A DNA stretch of 9,375 nt from Bacillota bacterium (lineage in GTDB: Bacteria > Bacillota > Clostridia > Oscillospirales > Acutalibacteraceae). The notes beneath the pieces are model-generated. The model was not told where the DNA came from. It ran no database searches and worked only from the letters and a program-made list of their open reading frames with translations. The position numbers and the translations under genes are program-made. Each line of letters opens with the position of its first letter. Positions within the stretch are counted from its first letter, which is position 1. Of this stretch, positions 1 through 5,645 are shown in pieces. The DNA lies in NCBI GenBank assembly GCA_009786275.1, contig WQTL01000452.1, positions 1 through 9,375 on the forward strand, read 5' to 3'.

Positions 1-571
1 GGGAGCCGCCGGTGGTGCAGGTGTCGTCGCACAGCACGATGCTGCGCCCCGCCGCCCGGGCCGGGTCCGCCGCGGCGAACGCGCCGCGCAGGTTGGTCAG
101 CCGCTCCTCCCTGGGAAGGCTGTGCTGGGCGGGGGTTTCCCGCGTTTTGGTGAGCAGGCCGGGGGCGTGCTCCATGCCCAGCCAGCGCGCGGCCGCCCCG
201 GCAAGCAGCTCGCTCTGGTTGTAGCCGCGCCGCTTCACCCCGGCGGGGGTCATGGGCACGGCGCAGAAGAGCCAGCCGGGCTTGTCCGCCAATTTCGACG
301 CCGCAAGGGCGTCGGCCATGGCATAACCGATGCTGTGGGCCAGGCCGCGCCCGCCGTGGAATTTCATGTTCAGCAGAATCCGCCGCGCCCCGCTGTGGTA
401 GGTAAACACCGGGACCAGCGGCAAATCCGAGCCGGGAAGCAGACACGGCGCCAGCGTCTCGCCGGCCTTGTCCGCGCAGTCCGCGCAGAGCATCTCCCCC
501 GGCGCGCACACCCCGGCGCACCACACGCAGCGCCGCGGGAAAAACCACAGCCACAGGCGTTCGAGGTTCAT
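1..571 (-). CDS. comF: ComF family phosphoribosyltransferase-like protein, N-terminal 190 residues (runs off window)
   Basis: ComF proteins are cytoplasmic phosphoribosyltransferase-fold proteins linked to uptake of transforming DNA in competent bacteria. In many non-competent species the same family is kept with an unclear role. Seen: an N-terminal zinc-ribbon pattern, CxxC at residues 15/18 and CxxC at 29/32; then the family block with AVPMTP, KRRGYNQSELLA and TRETPAQHSL; then the PRPP-binding loop VLCDDTCTTGGS at the window edge (usual form DDVxTTGxT). The C-terminal tail lies beyond base 1. The ATG at 571 follows an in-frame stop at 575-577 and a G-rich stretch that could act as ribosome binding site. 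It starts 17 bp after the stop of the 117-residue membrane protein, so the two are probably cotranscribed. Family call is secure; a role in competence is inferred only. Confidence 0.9.
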   Translation of the reverse strand, partial: MNLERLWLWFFPRRCVWCAGVCAPGEMLCADCADKAGETLAPCLLPGSDLPLVPVFTYHSGARRILLNMKFHGGRGLAHSIGYAMADALAASKLADKPGWLFCAVPMTPAGVKRRGYNQSELLAGAAARWLGMEHAPGLLTKTRETPAQHSLPREERLTNLRGAFAAADPARAAGRSIVLCDDTCTTGGS

Positions 572-588
572 CAACTAACCCCCGTCGA

Positions 589-609
589 TCAATTGTCAAC
601 TGTCAATTT
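589..609. repeat. Heptamer array 1 (three units)
   Basis: Three adjacent 7-bp units on the plus strand: TCAATTG, TCAACTG, TCAATTT. A fourth similar unit, TCAACTA, sits at 571-577 and overlaps the comF start codon. The array forms the stop codon and last residues of the 117-residue protein gene. Confidence 0.7.
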
Positions 610-942
610 GGCCAGCAGTTCCTCCGGGCGCAGCAGCGCGGTGTGGTCCAGCTCGCGGCAGAGGGCCTCGCAGGCCGCGCGCGCCTGTTCCGGCATGCCG
701 CCGTCCAGGGCGATCACCTCGCTGCGCGCCAAATCCCCCATGAGCCCCACGCGCAGCCGGGCCGCGCACAGCAGGGCCGCCACGTCCGCTTTGCCGGACT
801 GCGGCGGGAACACCACCACGAAACGCCCCGGGGCCTTCGGGCGCAGGATGAGCATCATCAGGACGTAGAGGCTGGATACCACCCCCACCAGCACAAAGAA
901 AATCAGCAATACGTAGACGGCGGCGTACACGGCGCCCGGCAT
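589..942 (-). CDS. Small membrane-anchored hypothetical protein, 117 aa
   Basis: I do not recognise the family. The protein has one long hydrophobic segment (about residues 5-32, AVYVLLIFFVLVGVVSSLYV), then a soluble domain of about 80 residues. That domain has a beta-strand-like FVVVFPP near residue 43, a helical AALLCAARLRVGL stretch, and a VIALDGGM segment. The start is placed at the ATG at 942 because GGGAG lies 8 bases upstream; an in-frame ATG at 1053 would put 37 residues inside the conserved 3' end of the RNase P RNA. The last codons (LTVDN and the stop) are made of a heptamer repeat array. It lies between rnpB and the comF-like gene, all on the same strand, and may be reached by read-through from the rnpB promoter. 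No function is proposed. Confidence 0.75.
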   Translation of the reverse strand: MPGAVYAAVYVLLIFFVLVGVVSSLYVLMMLILRPKAPGRFVVVFPPQSGKADVAALLCAARLRVGLMGDLARSEVIALDGGMPEQARAACEALCRELDHTALLRPEELLAKLTVDN

Positions 943-950
943 GAAAATCA

Positions 951-983
951 CTCCCTTCCCCGCAGTATATGCGGGAGGGAAGC
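951..983 (-). terminator. Hairpin after rnpB, possible weak terminator
   Basis: On the minus strand CCCGCA and TGCGGG form a perfect 6-bp stem with a 5-base loop, extended outward by five more pairs if two bases are bulged. It is followed by TGATTTTC, a poor U tract. The 3' arm contains the GGGAG ribosome binding site of the 117-residue protein, so the hairpin could both end or process the RNase P transcript and mask that start. Termination strength is uncertain. Confidence 0.35.
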
Positions 984-1235
984 CCCTGATTCCTGCCTTC
1001 CGGTTTGGTGTGAGCCGGCCTGTAAGCCGAGTTTTGTCATTGAAGGCAATCATTTATCTTGCCGGTGCATTGCTGCGCCGGTCCTGCCACCCGTTGGACT
1101 TCAGCGCCGAGCAAGCGCGCTGTCCGGTCGGTGTTGCTCCGGATAGGGTTTGCAGGGCAGCGCGGTTCCCCGCGCGCCGGTGAGCTCTTACCTCGCCTTT
1201 CCACCCTTACTTGCTAGACTCTAGATGCTAGATGT

Positions 1236-1303
1236 TAGATGCTAGATATTTAGGCTCCAGGCCTGTTTGCCACATCGTCGTCTAATATCTACCATCTAAA
1301 GTC
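1236..1303. repeat. 68-bp tandem repeat, copy 1
   Basis: The first 56 bases match the unit at 1304-1359 exactly, and the remaining bases match after a 7-base gap. In the RNA, TAGATGGTAGATATTAG near one end pairs with CTAAATATCTAGCATCTA from the other, making a stem of about 17 bp with a loop of about 28 bases that contains CAGGCCTG. Confidence 0.9.
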
Positions 1304-1378
1304 TAGATGCTAGATATTTAGGCTCCAGGCCTGTTTGCCACATCGTCGTCTAATATCTAATATCTACCATCTAAAGTC
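1304..1378. repeat. 68-bp tandem repeat, copy 2 (75 bp with an extra heptamer)
   Basis: This copy is identical to copy 1 except for one additional 7-base unit (AATATCT) near 1354-1360. An expansion of exactly 7 bases within a heptamer run suggests slippage or unit duplication as the source of variation. Confidence 0.9.
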
Positions 1379-1511
1379 TAACAAGCGGTATCTCTCTGTT
1401 GCACTTTCCCTAAGGTCGCCCTCGGCGGCCGTTAGCCGCTATCCTGCTCTATGGGGCTCGGACTTTCCTCACGGATCTCTCCGCGCGACTGCCCGGCCGG
1501 CTCACGGGTCT

Positions 1512-1540
1512 ATTTTATAATATTTTCTTGCGGATGTCAA
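1512..1540 (-). promoter_or_regulatory. rnpB promoter
   Basis: On the minus strand TTGACA (1540-1535), a 17-base spacer, then TAAAAT (1517-1512). The seventh base after the -10 box is the G at 1505, which is also the first base of the P1 helix, so promoter and RNA 5' end agree. Confidence 0.85.
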
Positions 1541-1716
1541 GAGTGCGGCGGAAATTGGCTGCAGGGACGGCCGCCTACAGCGGCCCACAGCAAAAAAAGC
1601 GGATACATTCCAACAACCCTCACCAAATTTCTTGCGTTCCCCCCTTGCATTTTCCGCCGTTTTTTGCTACACTTATAAACACGTTCGGCAAAATTTGCGG
1701 AAACCGAGGGGCAGCC
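1541..1716. other. Intergenic region between divergent rnpB and the acyltransferase operon
   Basis: No gene is seen here. It holds a 6-bp perfect hairpin (GGCCGC at 1569-1574 with GCGGCC at 1580-1585, no U tract on the plus side) and a weak candidate promoter for the operon: TTGCAT (1645-1650), 17 bases, TACACT (1668-1673). GAGGGG at 1706-1711 is the ribosome binding site of the next gene. Confidence 0.5.
1645..1673 (+). promoter_or_regulatory. Candidate promoter of the MBOAT/DHHW operon
   Basis: TTGCAT, 17-base spacer, TACACT; four of six bases match consensus in each box. It lies 44 bases upstream of the ATG in the most AT-rich part of the gap. Prediction by eye only. Confidence 0.4.
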
Positions 1717-3237
1717 ATGGTATTTTCCAGCCTGATCTTCCTATACCTCTTTTTTCCACTGTGCATGCTGCTGTATTTCCTGCCGGTACATAAACTGCGC
1801 AGGCGCGGGAAAAAGGAGCCTCCCCCGCGCACGGTGCAGGAGATGAAGGAGCGCAACGAGCGGCAAAAGGACGACGCCCCGACGCCGGTATCGATCAACT
1901 GGCGCAACGGGGTGCTCATCGTGTTCTCCCTGCTGTTCTACGCCTGGGGGGAGCCCGCCTACGTCCTGCTGATGCTCGTCACCGCGTTCATCGACTACAT
2001 CCTCGCCATGCAAATCGAGAAGACGGACAAGGCCAAGGCCAAGCGCGTCCTGATGGCCCTTGCGGCCGTATCCAACCTGGGCTTCCTGGTCTTTTTCAAA
2101 TATACGGGCTTTTTGGCGGAGATCGTGAACCTCATCCCCGGGGTGAAACTGCCCGTACCGCACATCGTGATGCCCATCGGCATCTCGTTCTACACCTTCC
2201 AGATCCTCTCCTATGTCTTCGACGTCTACCGGGGGGACGTGAAGGCCCAGCGCTCCTTCCCGAAGGTGCTGCTGTTCCTGACGCTGTTCCACCAGCTGGT
2301 GGCGGGGCCCATCGTGCGCTACGACCACGTGGCCATGGAGATCGAGCAGCGCAGCACCAACCCGAAGCAAATTTGGGCGGGCATACAGCGCTTCGCGGCG
2401 GGCCTGGCGAAGAAGGCCCTGCTGGCCAACACCTGCGGCGGCCTGGCGGACCAGCTGCTCGACCCGGCGCAGTTCGCCTCGCTGCCGGTGCTGGGGGCCT
2501 GGCTGGGCCTCGTGCTCTTCGCCATGCAGATCTACTTCGATTTCTCCGCCTACTCCGACATGGCCATCGGCATGGGGGAGATGGTGGGCTTCCACTACCA
2601 CGAAAATTTCGACTACCCCTATATTTCGAAGTCCGTCACGGAGTTCTGGCGGCGCTGGCACATGTCCCTGGGGACCTTCTTCCGGGACTACCTCTACATC
2701 CCCCTGGGCGGCAACCGGCATATGCAGCTGCGCAACCTCCTGATCGTCTGGGGGCTCACGGGCCTGTGGCACGGCGCGAGCTGGAACTTCATCATCTGGG
2801 GCCTGTACTACTTCCTCTTCATCGCCTTTGAAAAATATGTCCTGGCGCGCCTGAAACGCAAGCCGCCCGCCGCGATTATGCACGTCTATACGCTGCTGGC
2901 GGTGCTCCTGGGCTGGGTGTTCTTCTACTACACCAATATCATGGACGGCTTCGCGCTGTTCGCCAAGCTGTTCGGCAAAGCCTCGGCGGGGCTGACCACC
3001 CCGGACGTGACCCTCGCGCTGCAGAACAACGTGTTCTTCTTAGTGGCCGCCCTGGTGGCCTGCATGCCGGTGACGAAGCTCCTGAAAAAGTGGGCGGAGC
3101 GGCTGGCGGCCCGCGGCAAGGGGGCGAGCCGCGCGGTGTTCGCCCTGCAATACGCCCTCGTGTTCGCGCTGCTCCTGCTGAGCACCATACAGCTGGCGGG
3201 CAACAGCTTCAACCCGTTCATCTACTACCGATTTTAG
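1717..3237 (+). CDS. MBOAT-family O-acyltransferase (AlgI/DltB-like), 506 aa
   Basis: Polytopic membrane protein expected to pass acyl (usually acetyl) groups across the membrane to a surface polymer. Family motifs: LLFYAWGEPAY (73-82), MPIGISFYTFQILSYVFDVYRG (152-173), LVAGPIVRY (194-202), YFDFSAYSDMAIGMGEMVGF (273-292), TEFWRRWHMSLGTFFRDYLYIPLGG (308-332) and GLTGLWHGASWNFIIWG (346-362), whose His352 is the expected catalytic histidine; His315 is also conserved. Length is normal for AlgI-type proteins. The ATG at 1717 was chosen for its GAGGGG site 5 bases upstream and because it opens directly into a hydrophobic segment; 63 upstream in-frame codons lack membrane-protein character. Odd: a charged stretch of about 33 residues (26-58) between the first two membrane segments. 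The DHHW gene follows after 15 bp. The acyl donor and polymer are unknown. Confidence 0.93.
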   Translation: MVFSSLIFLYLFFPLCMLLYFLPVHKLRRRGKKEPPPRTVQEMKERNERQKDDAPTPVSINWRNGVLIVFSLLFYAWGEPAYVLLMLVTAFIDYILAMQIEKTDKAKAKRVLMALAAVSNLGFLVFFKYTGFLAEIVNLIPGVKLPVPHIVMPIGISFYTFQILSYVFDVYRGDVKAQRSFPKVLLFLTLFHQLVAGPIVRYDHVAMEIEQRSTNPKQIWAGIQRFAAGLAKKALLANTCGGLADQLLDPAQFASLPVLGAWLGLVLFAMQIYFDFSAYSDMAIGMGEMVGFHYHENFDYPYISKSVTEFWRRWHMSLGTFFRDYLYIPLGGNRHMQLRNLLIVWGLTGLWHGASWNFIIWGLYYFLFIAFEKYVLARLKRKPPAAIMHVYTLLAVLLGWVFFYYTNIMDGFALFAKLFGKASAGLTTPDVTLALQNNVFFLVAALVACMPVTKLLKKWAERLAARGKGASRAVFALQYALVFALLLLSTIQLAGNSFNPFIYYRF

Positions 3238-3252
3238 GGGGGAGGGATACCC

Positions 3253-4563
3253 ATGAAATTAAACAAAGATAACGCCGGGCACGCCTTTGCCGCCGTGAGC
3301 TTCTTCGCCGCCCTTGTGATTGTGGGGGCGCTTTCGGTATCGCTGGCGAAGCCCAGCTTCTCCGCGCTGGAGAACCGCGACCTGGAGCCCGCCCCGCACT
3401 TCTCGGTGAGGGCCTTGTTTTTCGAGCACCTGCCCGACAAAATTTCCAGCTGGTATTCCGATACCTTCCCCGCCCGGGAAAAACTCGTCGGCGCGGCCTC
3501 GTCCATCCGCGATATCCGCGGCGTGAGCGGCGACAGCGTGCACTTCGGCGTGGGAAGCCTCCAGGACTTCGAGGAGGAGGAAGAAGAGACCACGGAGCCG
3601 GACGGCGTCCCGGCGGTTGCCGAGCCGGCGGAGGAGGTCACGGAGCCGGAGGTGCCGGACCAGGAGGGCGAGGTCAAGAAGGGCCTGCTCGTGCTGGGCG
3701 ACACCGCCCTGGAGATGTACGGCTTCTCCTCCAAAAGCATGATCCGCTACGCCACGCTGGTCAACCGCTTTGCCAGCACCTACGGCATCACCACCAGCGT
3801 GCTCGTGACGCCCACGCACATCGCCTTCAAGCTGCCCGCGCGCTACAAATCCATGAGCAACGACCAGAAGGAGGCCCTGGAATTCCTCGGCGGCCAGCTG
3901 GACCCCGGCATCAACAACGTGTGGGTCTACGACACCATGGCCAAGCACAGCAAGGAGTATACCTACTTCCGCACGGACCACCACTGGACGGGCCTGGGCG
4001 CCTACTACGCCTACGTGGAGTTCTGCAAATCCCGGGGCTTCCCCTGCGCGCCCATCGAGAGCTACGAAACCTTCGAGCACTACCCCTTCCTCGGGAGCTT
4101 CTACCGCTCCGTGGGCGGCGACGGGAAGATGAAGTCCAACCCCGACACCCTCACCGTCTACCGCGTGAACGTGCCCTACGTGATGTACTGCTACCCGAAG
4201 GGCCCGGACGGGCAGGAGCTGGAGATCACCCTTTCCCAGTTGCCGGAGGCCCTGGCGAACTCCGAGGAGAAGTACATGGCCTTCGCCGGCGGCGACACCC
4301 CCTACGCGAAGATCATCACCGAGAACCACACCGGCCGCAAGCTGCTGCTCGTCCGCGAGTCCTTCGCCGCCGCGTTCACCCCCTTCCTGGCGGAGAACTA
4401 CGACGAGATCCACATCGTCGACTTCCGCTACTACAAGAACGACGTCGGCAAGCTCGTGCGCGAGGCGGGCATCACGGAGGCGCTGTTCCTGAACTACATC
4501 AGCGCGGCGGGCTCCTCGGTGCAGATGGACCGCATGGAGAAATGTTTCGGCTGGCGGGGGTAA
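3253..4563 (+). CDS. DHHW family protein (AlgX/AlgJ-like, SGNH-type partner of MBOAT), 436 aa
   Basis: DHHW proteins work outside the membrane together with MBOAT acyltransferases and are thought to complete transfer of acetyl groups to exopolysaccharide, as AlgJ/AlgX do for alginate. Seen: an N-terminal membrane anchor (about residues 11-32); an N-terminal block SALENRDLEPAPHFS; the signature TDHHWTGLGAYYAY with D242, H243, H244, W245; and VRESFAAAFTPFLAENYDEI near 368-387, where Ser370 fits the nucleophile position of the family, followed by IVDFRYY. Between residues 104 and 140 there is a very acidic, Pro-rich stretch (EEEEEETTEP and repeats of EP), probably a flexible linker. GGAGGG sits 7 bases before the ATG, and the gene starts 15 bp after the acyltransferase, so they form an operon. 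Substrate unknown. Confidence 0.9.
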   Translation: MKLNKDNAGHAFAAVSFFAALVIVGALSVSLAKPSFSALENRDLEPAPHFSVRALFFEHLPDKISSWYSDTFPAREKLVGAASSIRDIRGVSGDSVHFGVGSLQDFEEEEEETTEPDGVPAVAEPAEEVTEPEVPDQEGEVKKGLLVLGDTALEMYGFSSKSMIRYATLVNRFASTYGITTSVLVTPTHIAFKLPARYKSMSNDQKEALEFLGGQLDPGINNVWVYDTMAKHSKEYTYFRTDHHWTGLGAYYAYVEFCKSRGFPCAPIESYETFEHYPFLGSFYRSVGGDGKMKSNPDTLTVYRVNVPYVMYCYPKGPDGQELEITLSQLPEALANSEEKYMAFAGGDTPYAKIITENHTGRKLLLVRESFAAAFTPFLAENYDEIHIVDFRYYKNDVGKLVREAGITEALFLNYISAAGSSVQMDRMEKCFGWRG

Positions 4564-4571
4564 AGACTAAA

Positions 4572-4610
4572 AATAAAGATGACAGGCAGCCATATCGGTT
4601 GCCTGTCATT
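4572..4610. terminator. Terminator between convergent operons
   Basis: Stem 4579-4591 (ATGACAGGCAGCC) pairs with 4597-4609 over 13 bp with one G-U and a 5-base loop. On the minus strand it is followed by CTTTATTTTTAG, a good U tract, so it mainly ends the hydrolase operon. On the plus strand the stem lies 15 bases after the DHHW stop codon but lacks a U tract, so it may act there only partly. Confidence 0.85.
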
Positions 4611-4641
4611 AAGCATTGCACAGCGCTCAGTCGCTCCGCAG

Positions 4642-5595
4642 TTACATCCACCGTTCCAGCCATTCCTTCACCTTGGCTTCGTATTGCTCCTTGGCCACGA
4701 AATACGACAGCGAGTGCCCCGCGCCCTCCACCAGGAGCAGGTCCTTTTCCACCGGGGCGGCCTCATAGCAGCGCAGGCCCATCTCGGCGGGCACGAAGCG
4801 GTCGTTGGCCCCGTGTATGAACAGCGTGGGCAGCTTGAAGGCCGCGGCGTTCCCGCAGGGGTCGCAGTCCCGGCGCAGGGAGCAGCGCTGCAGCAGGCGG
4901 AACCAGAAGGCCGCGCCCCACATCATCGGCGGGACGTTGACATGCAGGTCGCGCCGCGCCACCAGGCAGATCATCTCGTAGCCGTTGGTGTAGCCGCAGT
5001 CCTCCACGATGCACTTGACATAGCCCGGCGGGTTGTGCGCGTTGCACTGCATCACCGTGGCCCCGCCCATGGAGATCCCGTGCAGCACGACCTGCGTATC
5101 CGGGCCCAGGCGCTCGGCGAACGCCGCCGCCCAATCGAGGATATCCCGCCACTCCAGGGCCGCGAAGCCGATCCAGTTGCCGCCGCTGCGGCCGTGGGCG
5201 CGCTGGTCGGGCAGGAGGATGTGGTAGTTCAGCTCGTCATGGTAGAAGGGCAGCAGCGCGCCGAACTGGTCGGGCCCGTTGTAGCTGTAGCCGTGGGCGC
5301 ACACCACGAGCTTGTTCGAGGGCCGCGCCGCCGGGATGAAATAGCCCCGCAGCCGCAGCCCGTCGAAGGCCTTGAGCTCCACCTCCTCGGGGTTTTGCGC
5401 GAAAACCCAGGCGCGGCCTGCCGCCTCCTTGTCCAGGCGCATCTGCGCGTTTGGGTCGGGCGTCTGCATGCGTGAGGACGCGCCCTTCACCTTGCGCCGC
5501 CGCAGCGCCCCGCGAAACGCCACGTATCCGCCCGCGAAAAAGACCAGCAGGAACAGGGATGCCAGGGCAAGCAATAGAATCCAGTACCAGGCCAT
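4642..5595 (-). CDS. Membrane-anchored alpha/beta hydrolase, 317 aa
   Basis: Serine hydrolase of the alpha/beta fold, probably an esterase or thioesterase-like enzyme held at the outer face of the membrane. Seen: an N-terminal hydrophobic anchor (about residues 4-22) followed by basic RRRK; HGYSYNGPDQ (101-110) as oxyanion loop; LPDQRAHGRSGG (128-139); the nucleophile elbow GISMGG with Ser175; acid in HGANDRFVP with Asp265; and GAGHS with His294. The catalytic triad is therefore complete. Six cysteines lie between residues 184 and 247. The ATG at 5595 has GGAGTG about 8 bases upstream. It follows the glycoside-hydrolase-like gene after 50 bp on the same strand and is closed by the terminator at 4572-4610. 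The substrate cannot be told; pairing with a putative glycosidase suggests removal of acyl groups from glycans, but that is inference. Confidence 0.9.
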   Translation of the reverse strand: MAWYWILLLALASLFLLVFFAGGYVAFRGALRRRKVKGASSRMQTPDPNAQMRLDKEAAGRAWVFAQNPEEVELKAFDGLRLRGYFIPAARPSNKLVVCAHGYSYNGPDQFGALLPFYHDELNYHILLPDQRAHGRSGGNWIGFAALEWRDILDWAAAFAERLGPDTQVVLHGISMGGATVMQCNAHNPPGYVKCIVEDCGYTNGYEMICLVARRDLHVNVPPMMWGAAFWFRLLQRCSLRRDCDPCGNAAAFKLPTLFIHGANDRFVPAEMGLRCYEAAPVEKDLLLVEGAGHSLSYFVAKEQYEAKVKEWLERWM

Positions 5596-5610
5596 GATAG
5601 TACACTCCGT

Positions 5611-5645
5611 TCATTCAGCATTCAGCATTTAGCATTAAGAATTCA
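5611..5645. repeat. Heptamer array 3 (five units) in operon spacer
   Basis: Plus-strand units: TCATTCA, GCATTCA, GCATTTA, GCATTAA, GAATTCA. They fill most of the 50-bp spacer between the glycoside-hydrolase-like gene and the alpha/beta hydrolase gene, starting directly at the stop codon of the former and ending just before the ribosome binding site of the latter. Confidence 0.85.

Larger units (their letters stand above)
1210..1385 (-). repeat. Repeat insertion extending P12 of RNase P RNA
   Basis: The insert lies exactly where P12, a peripheral length-variable helix of class A RNase P RNA, is expected. Its ends pair with each other: CTTGTTAGACT (1385-1375) with AGTCTAGCAAG (1220-1210), 11 bp with one G-U, so the catalytic core fold can be kept. 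Inside are heptamer runs at 1214-1248 and 1347-1381 (five units each) flanking two tandem copies of a 68-bp unit. It is visibly AT-richer than everything around it. Confidence 0.85.
1010..1505 (-). ncRNA. rnpB: RNase P RNA, bacterial class A, with enlarged P12
   Basis: This is the catalytic RNA that removes 5' leaders from pre-tRNAs. Conserved blocks are all present in order on the minus strand: GAGGAAAGTCCGAGC (1470-1456, P4 5' side), GCAACAGAGAGATACCGC (ending at 1385), AAGGGTGGAAAGGCGAGG then TAAGAGCTCACC (about 1210-1178), TATCCGGAGCAACACC (1145-1130), and ACAAAACTCGGCTTACAGG (1037-1019, P4 3' side). The ends are set by P1, an 11-bp perfect pairing of 1505-1495 with 1020-1010. A GGGTGG in the expected L15 position supplies the GGU that binds the tRNA CCA end. 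Without the P12 insert at 1210-1385 the RNA would be about 320 nt, compact for class A. The only odd part is that insert. The boundaries are predicted from pairing and promoter position. Confidence 0.96.

Noticed and set aside
12..1183. Plus-strand open frames across the ComF, membrane protein and RNase P regions
   Set aside because: They overlap a motif-bearing ComF frame and a structured RNA with all conserved blocks; no good ribosome binding sites or recognisable products.
1236..1378. CRISPR array
   Set aside because: Only two adjacent 68-bp units with no unique spacers between them, placed inside a known RNA gene; no cas genes in the window.
1210..1385. Insertion sequence or intron interrupting rnpB
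   Set aside because: There is no coding potential, no intron core and no target duplication; the ends pair with each other as an extended P12.
1010..1505. Loss of the tRNA-CCA-binding GGU motif in L15 of RNase P RNA
   Set aside because: At first the loop before the AGATAAATGA block seemed to lack it, but GGGTGG just upstream aligns with the expected position, so the motif is present.
1569..1585. Perfect 6-bp GC hairpin upstream of the MBOAT gene as a terminator
   Set aside because: There is no U tract on the plus strand; on the minus strand the U-rich run lies before the hairpin rather than after it, and nothing upstream needs termination there.
1741..4413. Two long minus-strand open frames opposite the MBOAT and DHHW genes (1741-2883 and 3259-4413)
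   Set aside because: Composition is Gly/Val/His/Glu-rich without membrane or catalytic motifs, while the plus strand shows clear conserved motifs of both families.
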